A stretch of 64,000 bases of DNA from Pseudochelatococcus sp050946405 (GCF_050946405.1 NZ_JBMNUS010000006.1:186001-250000); one strand, 5' to 3'. Shown: positions 25,244 through 34,101, numbered from the stretch's first letter. The notes: a model not told the origin generated them from the letters alone. Numbers and translations: made by a program.

Positions 25244-26347
25244 TCAATCCTCGCGCGCGTCGTCGCCCGCCGCGCCGCGCCGCCAATAGGCGAAGGCATG
25301 GCATCCGTCGTGCGTCAGGCCGGCTTCCTTCAGCGCGAATCGGCGGATCGCCCGCGCCTGCGCGTGCTCGCATCCCGCCCATATGAAAGGCGGCTCGCCG
25401 CCGTCGCCGAGCCAGGGATGATCGCGCAACGCGCGCTCCAGCAGACCGGTGCCGTCGCGGTGCAGCCAGCGCAGATCGAGGCGGGCGGCGGATGTCAGCG
25501 GCTGCTCCTCGGCGGCGTCCGCCACCTCCACGAAAGCCGCCACCTCGGCGTGGGCCGGCAGGGTTTCGAGCTGGCGCGCGATGGCGGGCAGGGCGGTTTC
25601 GTCGCCCAGCATGATGTAGCGGCGCGCCTCGCCGATGACGCTGCCGCCGGGGCCGGTCATGCCCACGATGTCGCCCGGCCGCGCATGCCGCGCGAAACCC
25701 GCGCCGGGCGCGTCGTGACCGTGGCCGTCGCCGTGCAGCATCATGTCAATGGCGACCTCTCCCTTCCGCACGTCGATATGGCGGATGGTGTAGACGCGCG
25801 CCGCCGGCCTCGCCGCGCCCTGCGGCCATTGCGGCCGCCCGTCCTCGCCGCACACGGGCCATTGCGGCGCGGCCGGGCCGGGCGGCGGAAACAGCAGCCG
25901 CACATGCAGCCCGCCGGTGGCGAAGCGGCCGAGATCCTCGCCGGAGAGCACGATGCGGCGCATGCGCGGCGTCACATGAGTGACTGACGCCACGCGCATC
26001 TCGCGAAAATAGGGCAGCGGCTCTCCGGCGGCCCGGCCGTCGCCGGTCCAGCGAATCGCCGGTTCCTGCCCGCCGGCGAACTCCAGCACATGCTCGGCCA
26101 CGATCAGCTTGAGGAACGACAACCCGGTGTCGTCGCCGCTCTCCAGCGCCACGGTCAGCGCGTCGCCGGCGATTTCAACGCGGGCGGTGCCGTAGTCGGC
26201 CCGGAACAGCGCGCCGTCGCCGAGGCGCTCCACCGGCACGTGCTCCGCCAGATGGTCGCACAGGCGGTTCAGCAAATCGCGCGGATCGGCCAGCGCGATG
26301 CGGGTCGCGGCCGCCAGGCGGGGGGTAGTAGGGCGCGGATCGGTCAT
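25244..26347 (-). CDS. Siderophore-interacting ferric reductase with N-terminal DUF2218-like domain
   Basis: This protein should reduce the iron of imported ferric siderophore in the cytoplasm using FAD and NAD(P)H. The 367 residues show a DUF2218-like domain at ~15-105 (LLNRLCDHLAEHVPVE), then the SIP flavin domain (VTHVTPRMRRIVLSG; RVYTIRHID, where RxYTxR holds FAD; GMTGPGG). The nucleotide domain follows (YIMLGDETALPAIARQLE; GCEHAQARAIRR) and ends in AFAYWRRG. It starts 15 bases after the fhuB stop. Fusion of DUF2218 to SIP is known in this family. Confidence 0.92.
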   Translation of the reverse strand: MTDPRPTTPRLAAATRIALADPRDLLNRLCDHLAEHVPVERLGDGALFRADYGTARVEIAGDALTVALESGDDTGLSFLKLIVAEHVLEFAGGQEPAIRWTGDGRAAGEPLPYFREMRVASVTHVTPRMRRIVLSGEDLGRFATGGLHVRLLFPPPGPAAPQWPVCGEDGRPQWPQGAARPAARVYTIRHIDVRKGEVAIDMMLHGDGHGHDAPGAGFARHARPGDIVGMTGPGGSVIGEARRYIMLGDETALPAIARQLETLPAHAEVAAFVEVADAAEEQPLTSAARLDLRWLHRDGTGLLERALRDHPWLGDGGEPPFIWAGCEHAQARAIRRFALKEAGLTHDGCHAFAYWRRGAAGDDARED

Positions 26348-26362
26348 GCATGCTCTCCGTTG

Positions 26363-28351
26363 TCATCGCCCGGCGCCGGCGCGCCCGCGGCCGAGCAGCC
26401 AGACCAGATACGGGCCGCCGAGCAGCGCGGCGAACAGGCCGAGCGGCAGTTGATAGGGAAAGGCCGCCATCCGCGACAGCCAGTCGGACAGCATCATCAG
26501 CCCCGCGCCGATCAGCACGCCGCCGGCCATGCCGGGAAGGGCGCGCGTGAGGCCGACGAGCCGCGCCAGATGCGGCGCGATCAGGCCGATGAAGCTCAGC
26601 GGGCCGACGAACAGCGCGGCGGTGGCCGTCAGCAGGCCGGCGAGCACGATCAGCGCCGCGTGGCTGCGCCGCACCGGCACGCCGAGGGCGGCCGCGGTGA
26701 CGGGGCCGAGCGGCAGGATGTCGAGCCAGCGGCCGGCGAAGGGGAGCGGCGCGAGCAGGAGCACGGCGGCGACGCCCGCCAGCAGCGCCTGCTGCGGGGT
26801 GGCCATGTTTACCGAACCGCTGATCCAGCGCAGCAGGGTAAACGCCCGCTCGCCGCCGGTGGCGATCACCGCCGTCAGCACGGCCGAACACAGCGCGCCC
26901 ATGGCGACGCCGCCGAGCAACAGCCGCTCCGGCCCGAAACCGCTGCGCGCGGCGATCGCCAGCATCAGCACCAGCACGACGATCGCGCCCGCCGCGGAGG
27001 CCGCGAGCTGGAGGCCGAGGCCCGGATTGTCGACGAGATAAAGTGCGGCCGTCAGTCCCGCGCCCGCGCCGGTGCCGACGCCGAGAATTTCCGGGCTGGC
27101 GAGGGGATTGCCCGTCACCCGCTGCAACAGCATGCCGGCGCCCGCCAGCATCGCGCCGCTGGCGGCGGCGATCCCCAGATGCGGCGCCCGCCACGCCAGC
27201 AGGTCCGCGAACAGCGCGCCGGTGGCGATCGTCCAGCCGTCCGGCCCGCGCCCCAGCGCCAGAGCGGCCGCCGCCACGCCAAGACACGCCAGGGAGAGGG
27301 CGGCGAGCAGCCGCCACGGCCGCCGGCTGCGCATGCCCGTGGCCGGGCCGGCATGCAGCGAGGGCCATTCCGCCATGCGGATGCGCGGCAGAAGCCACAG
27401 CAGCAGCGGGCCGCCGAGCAGCGCCGTCGCCGCGCCGGTGGGAATGCGCTCGCCCTGCGCGCCGGCCATGAGCTGAACGCAGCCGTCGGTCAGCCACAGC
27501 AGGATCGCGCCGATCAGGGGCGCCGCGATCATGCGCGCCCGCAGCGTGCGCGCGCCGCCGAGATGGGCGAGAGTAGGCGCGGCGAGGCCGATGAAGCCGA
27601 TCACGCCCACCTCGGCGGTCACGGTCGAGGCGAGCCATACCGCAAGCCCGATCGCCGCGAGTCGCATGGCGTCGACGGCGATTCCCAGATTGCGGCCCGT
27701 CGCGTCGTCGAGCCCGAGGATGGCGAGCGGGCGCAACAGCAGTACCGCCCCCGCCGCCACGACGGCGAGCCGGATGCCGATGGTCGTCGCCGCGCCCCAG
27801 TCCTGCTGGGCGAGCGCGCCGCCGCCCCAGATGAACAGCGAGAACATGTAATCGCCGTTGGCGAGAATGAGCGCCGCGCTGGCGGCGGTGGCGGCCAGCG
27901 CCGTCATCATGCCGGCGAGCACGACGGAAACCGGCTCCAGCCCCCGCTTCCAGGTGAGGGCGAGAATGAGCGCCGCCGCGCCGACGCCGCCCGCCAGCGC
28001 GACGCCCTCGCGCGACAGGGCCATCAGCGAGGGAGTGGCGATGGTGGCGGCCGCCATCGCCAGTTGCGCGCCCGCCGCGATGCCGAGCGTCGACGGCTCG
28101 GCCAGCGGGTTGCGCAGCACCCGTTGCAGCAGCAGGCCGGCTAGGCCGAGCGCCGCGCCGGCCGCCAGCGCCACCGCCGCGCGGGGCAACAGGCCGTGGG
28201 TGAGGATCACCCGCCCGATCTCCCGCATGTGCGGGGCGGAAAAGGCCGCGTCGGACAGGTGCAGGCCGATTTCCACCGCGAACAGGATCGCGGCCAGCAG
28301 GGCGGCGGCGCCCCAGAACAGCAGCGGGCGCAGGGCGAGGCGGTCAGTCAT
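26363..28351 (-). CDS. fhuB: Ferric hydroxamate ABC permease, fused double-length FhuB
   Basis: This inner-membrane permease imports ferric hydroxamates. At 662 residues it is the duplicated FecCD form typical of FhuB. Each half carries the pattern LQRVLRNPLAEPSTLGI (~80) or LQRVTGNPLASPEILGV (~415), a GLAAPTLAHL or GLIAPHLARL coupling loop, and GxxxGxxLLWL-type endings. About twenty helices are expected. Its ATG overlaps the end of fhuD by eight bases. Confidence 0.94.
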   Translation of the reverse strand: MTDRLALRPLLFWGAAALLAAILFAVEIGLHLSDAAFSAPHMREIGRVILTHGLLPRAAVALAAGAALGLAGLLLQRVLRNPLAEPSTLGIAAGAQLAMAAATIATPSLMALSREGVALAGGVGAAALILALTWKRGLEPVSVVLAGMMTALAATAASAALILANGDYMFSLFIWGGGALAQQDWGAATTIGIRLAVVAAGAVLLLRPLAILGLDDATGRNLGIAVDAMRLAAIGLAVWLASTVTAEVGVIGFIGLAAPTLAHLGGARTLRARMIAAPLIGAILLWLTDGCVQLMAGAQGERIPTGAATALLGGPLLLWLLPRIRMAEWPSLHAGPATGMRSRRPWRLLAALSLACLGVAAAALALGRGPDGWTIATGALFADLLAWRAPHLGIAAASGAMLAGAGMLLQRVTGNPLASPEILGVGTGAGAGLTAALYLVDNPGLGLQLAASAAGAIVVLVLMLAIAARSGFGPERLLLGGVAMGALCSAVLTAVIATGGERAFTLLRWISGSVNMATPQQALLAGVAAVLLLAPLPFAGRWLDILPLGPVTAAALGVPVRRSHAALIVLAGLLTATAALFVGPLSFIGLIAPHLARLVGLTRALPGMAGGVLIGAGLMMLSDWLSRMAAFPYQLPLGLFAALLGGPYLVWLLGRGRAGAGR

Positions 28352-29258
28352 GAAGCAGGCCTCCGCCGTCCCGCCCGCCGCTCTCGGGCAGGGCGGCGAA
28401 AAGCCGCGCGAAGCGGCGGGCGGCAGGCAGGGCGCCGAAATGATTGACGGGCTCCATGATCGCCACGCGCCCCGCCCGCACCATGGGCAGCGCCCGCCAT
28501 AGCGCGCTCGTCGCCAGCACCCGCCGCGCCTCGGGCGGTATCGGCTTCACGACGACGACCCGCGCCTCCGGCACGCGCGCCAACGCCTCGATCCCGACCG
28601 GCGCGGCGGCGGAATAGCTTGATGCGCCCTCCCAGGCATTGGCGAACCCCAGCCTGTCGAGCACGTCGCCGAACAGGCTGTCGTTGCCGAAGGCCCGGAA
28701 ATGCCGCGCATCGCCGAGGTTGATGACGAAGACCGGCCGGCGTTCCGCGCCCGCGAGCCGTCCGCGCAGATCCCCGATGGCGCGGCGGCTCTCCTCGATG
28801 ACGCCTTCGGCCTCGCGGGTTCTCTCCAGCCGCTCGCCCAGCGCCCGCGCCGCCCGCTCGGCATGCGCATAGGGCGGCTTGCCGCGCTGGAAGATGGTGA
28901 CGGAAAAGACCGGTGCGATCCGCTCGTAGAGCGGCCCGAGATGCTCGTAGAAATTCGAGAGCAGGATGAGGTCCGGCCGGACGATGCGCAGCAGCTCGAA
29001 GTTGGGCGCGCCCCGCAGCCCGAGGTCGGCGACGCTCGCGGGGACGGCCGGCTCGACCACGTATCGGCGGAACTGGATGAGTTCGCTTGCCGCGACCGGC
29101 ACCACGCCGAGCGCGAGCGCCGTCTCCAGCATGGCCCAGTCGATCGCCGCAACGCCCGCTCCGGCCTGCGCGGCGGCGGGCCCTGCCAGCGCCGCCCCCG
29201 CCAGCGCCTTTCCTCCCACGGCCAGCGCCGCGCGGCGCGTTATCCCGCAAGGGGGCAT
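28344..29258 (-). CDS. fhuD: Periplasmic iron-siderophore binding protein FhuD
   Basis: This 304-residue solute-binding protein delivers ferric hydroxamate to FhuB. The N-terminus ITRRAALAVGGKALAG followed by an Ala-rich cleavage region suggests Tat export. The class III binding-protein fold is supported by VVPVAASELIQFRRYV, RPDLILLSNFYEHLGPLYERIAPV and the long connecting helix (~150-170). ATG 29258 has GAGG five bases upstream; ATG 29276 would overlap fhuC. Stop and fhuB start overlap. Confidence 0.9.
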   Translation of the reverse strand: MPPCGITRRAALAVGGKALAGAALAGPAAAQAGAGVAAIDWAMLETALALGVVPVAASELIQFRRYVVEPAVPASVADLGLRGAPNFELLRIVRPDLILLSNFYEHLGPLYERIAPVFSVTIFQRGKPPYAHAERAARALGERLERTREAEGVIEESRRAIGDLRGRLAGAERRPVFVINLGDARHFRAFGNDSLFGDVLDRLGFANAWEGASSYSAAAPVGIEALARVPEARVVVVKPIPPEARRVLATSALWRALPMVRAGRVAIMEPVNHFGALPAARRFARLFAALPESGGRDGGGLLHD

Positions 29259-29265
29259 GGGCGCC

Positions 29266-30075
29266 TCACTCCACATAGCCGATGGGCCTGCCGGTCGCCG
29301 GATGGGGCAGAATCCCCATGCGCACGCCGAAGAGGGCTTCCAGCACGGCGGCGTTCATGATCGCGGCGGGCGCGCCGCGCGCCATCAGCTCTCCCTGGCG
29401 CAGGGCGAGGATCTCGTCGCAGATCATCGCGGCCATGTTGATGTCGTGCAGCACGATGACCGCCGTGAGCCCGCGCGAGCGGCTCAGCCGGCGCACCAGC
29501 GCGAGCATTTCGGCCTGATGCGCGATGTCGAGCGCGGATGTCGGCTCGTCGAGCAGCAGGCAGCGGGCATCCTGCGCCAGCATCATGGCGAGCCACACCC
29601 GCTGACGCTCGCCGCCCGACAGGCGGTCGACGAGCCGGTCGCGGAAGCCGGAAAGGCCCGTGTCGGCCAGCGCCTCCTCCACCTTCGCCCGGTCGCGCGC
29701 GGTGAACCGCCCCAGCGCGCCATGCCAGGGAAAGCGCCCGAGCGCCACCAGCTCGGCCACCGTCATGCCCTCGGCGGGCGGCGTGAACTGGGGCATGTAG
29801 GCGACGGCCCGCGCGAAATCGGCCGCACGCCACTCGCCGATCGCCTTCCCCATGAAGCGCAGGCGCCCGCCGGTGGGATCGAGCTGGCGCGCCAGCATCC
29901 TGACGAGCGTGCTCTTGCCCGAGCCGTTGGGGCCGACGAGGCCATGGATGCGCGCGGGCGCGATCGCCAGCGTCAGGCCGGGAATGATGGTGCGGCGGGC
30001 AGCCGAAAAGCCGACCCCCTCCAGTTCGTAGAGGGGGGCGGCGGAAGCGTCGGCCGTGGCGGTGGCTGGGGTCAT
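29266..30075 (-). CDS. fhuC: Ferric siderophore ABC transporter ATPase FhuC
   Basis: This 269-residue ATPase powers FhuB. Walker A GPNGSGKST is at ~48-56, the Q-loop at YMPQF, the signature LSGGERQRVWLAM at ~150, Walker B CLLLDEPTSALD, and the switch His in VLHDINMAA. The layout is that of FhuC/FecE. Its ATG overlaps the receptor stop as ATGA, and fhuD starts seven bases after its stop, so the fhu genes form one operon. Confidence 0.94.
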   Translation of the reverse strand: MTPATATADASAAPLYELEGVGFSAARRTIIPGLTLAIAPARIHGLVGPNGSGKSTLVRMLARQLDPTGGRLRFMGKAIGEWRAADFARAVAYMPQFTPPAEGMTVAELVALGRFPWHGALGRFTARDRAKVEEALADTGLSGFRDRLVDRLSGGERQRVWLAMMLAQDARCLLLDEPTSALDIAHQAEMLALVRRLSRSRGLTAVIVLHDINMAAMICDEILALRQGELMARGAPAAIMNAAVLEALFGVRMGILPHPATGRPIGYVE

Positions 30076-32219
30076 AAATCGATATGAGCCTTGAACTTGA
30101 ACACCCGCCCCTCCGCGTAGCCGCAGGTGAACTGCGTCTGGCAGCTCGCCACGTATCTCTTGTCGAACAGGTTGGTGACGTTGAGGTCGACGCCCCAGTT
30201 GTCGCGCTTGTAGCCGATGCGCCCGTCGAACACGGTGGCCGAGGGCACCTTGAGCGTGTTCTCGTTATCCACCCACGACGAGCCGACGTAGCGAATGCCG
30301 CCGCCCAGCACGAGCCCCTTCAGCAGGCCGCTGTCGAACGTGTAATCGAGGCCGAGCGCCGCCTGTTGCTCCGGGATGATGTAGGGCGTGTTGCCGATGA
30401 GGGCCGTGTTGGCGTCGTTGGTGATCTCGAGGTCGAAGGCGGTGAAGGACGCGAGCACGCGCAGGTTGTCGGTGACGTTGACCTTGGCCTCGAACTCCAC
30501 GCCCTGCGAGTTGACCTCGCCGATCTGTGTTTCGGCCAGCAGCGGGCCGGTGATGACGTTTTGGCGCGTCAGGTCGAAGAAGGACAGCGTGAACAGACCG
30601 TCGACGAAGGTCGGCCGGTATTTGACGCCGACCTCGTACTGGTGGCCGCTTTCCGGCTTGAACATGTTGGTGGCGAGCGATGAGCCGATCGAGGGCAGGA
30701 AGAAGGTCGCAATGCTCGCGTAGGGCGTGATGCCGTTGTCGAACTCGTAGGCCAGGCCGGCGCGGCCCGAGAATTTGGCGTCCGTGCCTTCATAGGCCGG
30801 CGTGCCCTTCGCCTCCGTTTTCACGTAATCGTAGCGCCCGTTCAGCGTCGCGATCCAGCCGCCGCCGAAACGGATCTGGTCCTGCAAGTAGAGGCCGACC
30901 TGGTTTTGCTTGATGTTCTGGTCGATATAAGGACTGCGCAGGCCCTGCAAGGCGCCGTAGACGGGAAAAACGGCGCTGATCGGCGTCGCCGCGCCGGTCG
31001 CCTGTATCTGGTTCATGTCGATGTATTTGTAGTCGATCCCGAACAGCAGCCGATGGTTGAGCGGCCCGGTATCGACCTCGCCCTCGAGCTGGTTGTCGAC
31101 CGTTACCGATGTCACGTCGCTTTCGTGGCCGAAGTTGATGCGCTGGAGCAGGAAGTCGGGGTCCGTGGGGACGGGCGAGAATCCCAGATATCCATATGCA
31201 TAGAGCGAGCTTTCCTTGACGTCGCTGTAGCCGAAGCGGAAATTCTGCCGCACGGCCCAGCGGTCATTGATGGCGTGCTCCAGCTCGTAGCCGACCGAAA
31301 CCTGCCGGCGCTCGTAGGAATCGATGTCCGGCTCGGTGAAGTTGGCGTCGCGCCTGATATGGCCGAAGGGCGCGGGGCGCGCGGTGCCGATGTAGGGCAA
31401 GAAGGCGCCGCCGCCGTGGTTCTGGTCGAAGAACGTGTAATTGCCGAGCACCGTCAGGCTGGTGTCGCCCGTGGGCCGCCAGGTGAAGCTCGGCGAGAAG
31501 GAGCCGCGCAACTCCTCGGCGAAGTCCGTGTAGCCGTCGCCGCCGATGAAGATGCCGGAGAAGCGGTAGTCGAGCTTGTCGGTCAGCCTGTCGCCGATGT
31601 CGACGCCGAGATAGGCGGTGCCGGCGTCGTTGATGCCGGCCTCGATATAGCGCTTGCGCTCGCCGGTGGGGCGCTTGCTGACGTAGTTGACGATGCCGCC
31701 GGGGTTGCTGCCGCCGTAGAGCACGGAGGCCGGCCCGCGCAGCACCTCGATGCGCTCCAGGTTGAACGTATCGATATAGAAGCCGCCGAAGCCATAGCTG
31801 AACAACGGCAGGCCGTCGAGGTAGGCGCCATTCGCCGTCGCCTGGAAGCCGCGGATGAACATCCAGTTGGTGTCGCTGTCGGCGCCGAAGGGCTGCGCGA
31901 ACACGCCGGCCGTGTAGCGGAGGGCCTCGTCCACCTTCTGCGCGCCCTGATCGTCGAGCTGCCGGCGGCCGATGACCGACACCGATTGCGGAATGGCCTC
32001 GATGGGCGTGCTGGTTTTGGACCCCGTCGCCGTGCGCCGCGCGACATAGCCGTTCACCGGACCCGTCGCCGACCCGCGGCCGCCCGTTTCCTCGACGACC
32101 ACAGGCTCCAGCGTGAGGCTCGCTGCGGCCTCCTGGCCGAAGGCGCGCCAGGGCACGGCAATCGCCAGCAGAGCCGTCGTGGACAAGAGTATAAGGCCGG
32201 AGCCGGAGCGCTTCGTCAT
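30072..32219 (-). CDS. TonB-dependent siderophore receptor (FhuA-like)
   Basis: This 715-residue outer-membrane receptor begins with a signal peptide (LILLSTTALLAIAVPWRAFGQ) and has a TonB-box-like LEPVVVEE. The plug domain (TPIEAIPQSVSVIGRRQLDD; VEVLRGPASVLYGG-type IEVLRGPASVLYGGSNPGGI) precedes a 22-strand barrel. It ends VFKFKAHIDL rather than in the usual aromatic residue. ATG 32219 gives a clean signal peptide; the frame is open to 32279. Linked fhuBCD points to hydroxamates such as ferrichrome. A 56-base gap separates it from the AraC gene. Confidence 0.93.
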   Translation of the reverse strand: MTKRSGSGLILLSTTALLAIAVPWRAFGQEAAASLTLEPVVVEETGGRGSATGPVNGYVARRTATGSKTSTPIEAIPQSVSVIGRRQLDDQGAQKVDEALRYTAGVFAQPFGADSDTNWMFIRGFQATANGAYLDGLPLFSYGFGGFYIDTFNLERIEVLRGPASVLYGGSNPGGIVNYVSKRPTGERKRYIEAGINDAGTAYLGVDIGDRLTDKLDYRFSGIFIGGDGYTDFAEELRGSFSPSFTWRPTGDTSLTVLGNYTFFDQNHGGGAFLPYIGTARPAPFGHIRRDANFTEPDIDSYERRQVSVGYELEHAINDRWAVRQNFRFGYSDVKESSLYAYGYLGFSPVPTDPDFLLQRINFGHESDVTSVTVDNQLEGEVDTGPLNHRLLFGIDYKYIDMNQIQATGAATPISAVFPVYGALQGLRSPYIDQNIKQNQVGLYLQDQIRFGGGWIATLNGRYDYVKTEAKGTPAYEGTDAKFSGRAGLAYEFDNGITPYASIATFFLPSIGSSLATNMFKPESGHQYEVGVKYRPTFVDGLFTLSFFDLTRQNVITGPLLAETQIGEVNSQGVEFEAKVNVTDNLRVLASFTAFDLEITNDANTALIGNTPYIIPEQQAALGLDYTFDSGLLKGLVLGGGIRYVGSSWVDNENTLKVPSATVFDGRIGYKRDNWGVDLNVTNLFDKRYVASCQTQFTCGYAEGRVFKFKAHIDL

Positions 32220-32275
32220 TGCCGTTTTCCCACACTTTCCCGCCGGAAAGCCGCCATGGAACGGTCGCGGCCGTT

Positions 32276-33325
32276 TCATGGCGATCCATCCTGTCGCATG
32301 GGGTGTGTAGCATCGGCGGCGGCGCGCTGGATTGAACGTTCTTGAGGCGGATCGGACGATTTTGGCCTGTTGTCGGCGTCGGGATCACGCGTCCGCGCCA
32401 GCGCGGGGCAGGAGACGCAGCGGGAGACGGCGTGATCGCGCTTCCACGCGGCGGGCGTCGTGCCGACCACCTTGCGGAAAATGCGCGTCAGATGCGCCTG
32501 ATCCGCGAAGCCCGCCACCGCCGCGACGTCGGGCAGGGAGGCGTCGCGATCCGCCAGCAGCGCCTTCACCCGGTCGATCCGCGCCTTCATCTGCCATTGA
32601 TGCGGCGGCAGGCCGGTCGATGCCTTGAACGCATGGCTGAAATAGGATTGCGAGAGCCCGGTGAGCTCCGCCAGTTCCTCAAGCCGGATGCGGCGCAGGC
32701 AGTTGTCCTCGATATAGGCGATGGCGCGGCGCAGTTGCCAGTGCGGCAGCCGGCTGCGCCGGCGCGGCTCCTTCTTCTCCACCTGAAGCGCGGCCGTGAG
32801 CAGCGCGTTGATCAGGCCGTCGCCGTAAAGGTCGTCGAGGCTGCTCGGCCGCACGCATTCCTCGGCGATCAGGCGGGCGAGCCGCACCACCCGGTCGTCG
32901 GCGAACATCAGGCGCGGCGTGTCGAGACATCCGCCGCCGGCCTTCTCGCCCATCCGCATGTCGAGCGTGCGCCGGTCGAAATGAAGGTCGAGATGCTTCA
33001 GGTGACGCAACGGCTGGGTGCGGGACCAGATACGCACATCCGCCGGAACGTAGCAGACGGGATTGCCGCCGACGCTCGTCGTGCGCCGCGCCGCGCCATG
33101 GGCGGATTCCACGATGTCAATGCCCGCATCCGGCATGTCGGCGCCGGCCGCCTGCTCCAGCACGATGAACAGGCGGGGATCGGGCGACACATATTCGCCC
33201 TTCGCGCCGCGCGGGCAGGCGACCTCCCATACATCCGCGACGACGCCGCTCCACGAACGCCATTTCAGAGGAGCGACGACATCGACCCCATCATGAAAGC
33301 TTTGCATCCGGGGGCGGAAAGACAT
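32276..33325 (-). CDS. AraC-family regulator of the siderophore cluster
   Basis: This 349-residue regulator has an N-terminal sensing region (~1-175) and an AraC double helix-turn-helix at ~190-290: LRRAIAYIEDNCLRRIRLEE, LAELTGLSQSYFSHAFKAST, then DVAAVAGFADQAHLTRIFRK. The ~58 residues after the second motif are low-complexity and Arg/Asp/Pro-rich, longer than the usual short tail. It lies directly upstream of the receptor gene on the same strand, as AraC activators of siderophore uptake often do, and probably responds to the siderophore. ATG 33325 has GGA at eight bases; ATG 33307 is an alternative. Confidence 0.9.
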   Translation of the reverse strand: MSFRPRMQSFHDGVDVVAPLKWRSWSGVVADVWEVACPRGAKGEYVSPDPRLFIVLEQAAGADMPDAGIDIVESAHGAARRTTSVGGNPVCYVPADVRIWSRTQPLRHLKHLDLHFDRRTLDMRMGEKAGGGCLDTPRLMFADDRVVRLARLIAEECVRPSSLDDLYGDGLINALLTAALQVEKKEPRRRSRLPHWQLRRAIAYIEDNCLRRIRLEELAELTGLSQSYFSHAFKASTGLPPHQWQMKARIDRVKALLADRDASLPDVAAVAGFADQAHLTRIFRKVVGTTPAAWKRDHAVSRCVSCPALARTRDPDADNRPKSSDPPQERSIQRAAADATHPMRQDGSP

Positions 33326-33350
33326 TCGAAGGATCCGTTCCGATGATTGA

Positions 33351-33366
33351 TATTCTACTTAGAATA
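33351..33366. promoter_or_regulatory. Perfect palindrome upstream of the AraC gene
   Basis: TATTCTA-CT-TAGAATA is a perfect 7-bp inverted repeat, 26 bases before the AraC start, inside an AT-rich tract (33345-33480). It is a candidate operator for an iron regulator (Irr, RirA or Fur type) or for the AraC protein itself; it is not an exact match to any box I can recall. Confidence 0.45.
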
Positions 33367-33586
33367 AATAAATACAATTGCAGCATATCTGCTTTGTCGA
33401 TCTTCTATTATCATGGGGTATCGTAATTTAAAACACCCGTTATTTCTTAATTGTAACAATTAAAAATAATATATCGCGCGGGGATGAGGTTGTTGCCGGA
33501 GGCGCCGCCGCCGTGAAGATATGTCCGGACGAAAATATCCGTTTTGCGCCCGGAATGTTCTTGTTTCTTTTCTTGGGCCGGCGGCT

Positions 33587-33646
33587 TCCGGCCCGGTCGC
33601 ATCCGGCGCGATCGGTTCCGGCCCATTCGGTTCCGGCTCATGAACG
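33587..33646. repeat. 15-bp tandem repeat in an intergenic region
   Basis: Four 15-bp units start at 33587, 33602, 33617 and 33632, each beginning TCCGGC. The last two keep most bases. The region has no gene I can support on either strand. It abuts the terminator at 33647. The rest of the gene-free stretch 33367-33586 holds the AT-rich tract and nothing else recognised. Confidence 0.8.
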
Positions 33647-33700
33647 AAAAAAACGCCGCGCCACCATCGTGCTGCTCGGGCACGACCGGTTGCGCGGCGT
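33647..33700 (-). terminator. Compound intrinsic terminator (minus strand)
   Basis: On the minus strand a 9-bp outer stem (33700-33692 with 33661-33653; ACGCCGCGC/GCGCGGCGT) encloses a second hairpin (TCGTGC/GCACGA) and is followed by seven T (33653-33647). It lies about 100 bases after the stop of the small gene at 33799. Confidence 0.7.
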
Positions 33701-33798
33701 CATGTCAGTGTCTGTCCGGGCGCCGTGGCCGGCGCCGGTTCAGGTGTCGCCCGGCGCGGGACGCGTGTCCCGGATCCGCCCGGCGCGGGAGGCCGGCG

Positions 33799-33999
33799 TC
33801 AGCCGACCCGGCCGAGGCGGTGGTAGAGATTGGAGTACTTGGACGATTCGGGCTTGTCCCCGATTTCCTTCAGGTAATGCGCGATCGCGGTCCGAATCAG
33901 ATCGAAATCTTCCTGCGAGAAAACGGCGCGCGAACGGTGGGGCTGCTGAATGGGATTCAGCGTGTCTTCCTGATGCTCTTCATTCTGGTGCCCGGACAT
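33799..33999 (-). CDS. Small conserved protein encoded downstream of isocitrate lyase
   Basis: This 66-residue protein begins MSGHQNEEHQEDTLN and is hydrophilic with a helical core (FSQEDFDLIRTAIAHYLKEI) and ends KYSNLYHRLGRVG. I recognise this as a type of small protein seen in Hyphomicrobiales but cannot name a function. ATG 33999 follows AGGAG at nine bases, which is a strong start. It lies 102 bases after the aceA stop on the same strand and ends before its own terminator. Confidence 0.75.
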   Translation of the reverse strand: MSGHQNEEHQEDTLNPIQQPHRSRAVFSQEDFDLIRTAIAHYLKEIGDKPESSKYSNLYHRLGRVG

Positions 34000-34056
34000 T
34001 ATGCTTTCTCCTGACTGGAATCGGGTGGGCGAGGGGCCGCCCATCTGCATGGTCCC

Positions 34057-34085
34057 AAGAAATTCGCCGCGTGTCACGCGGCGAA
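34057..34085 (-). terminator. Hairpin terminator after isocitrate lyase (minus strand)
   Basis: A perfect 10-bp stem TTCGCCGCGT / ACGCGGCGAA with a three-base loop (34063-34085) is followed on the minus strand by TTTCTT. The T run is short, so it may be leaky and allow the small downstream gene to be read. Confidence 0.6.
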
Positions 34086-34101
34086 CCGGTTCAGCGCCGC
34101 A

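Noticed and set aside
26090..28144. A long plus-strand open frame opposite fhuB
   Set aside because: Low-complexity Arg/Gln/Ala/Gly content and clear membrane-protein coding on the minus strand.
33447..33683. Minus-strand open frame through the intergenic 15-bp repeats
   Set aside because: It crosses the terminator and an AT-rich tract and has only repeat-derived Arg/Asn/Gly content.
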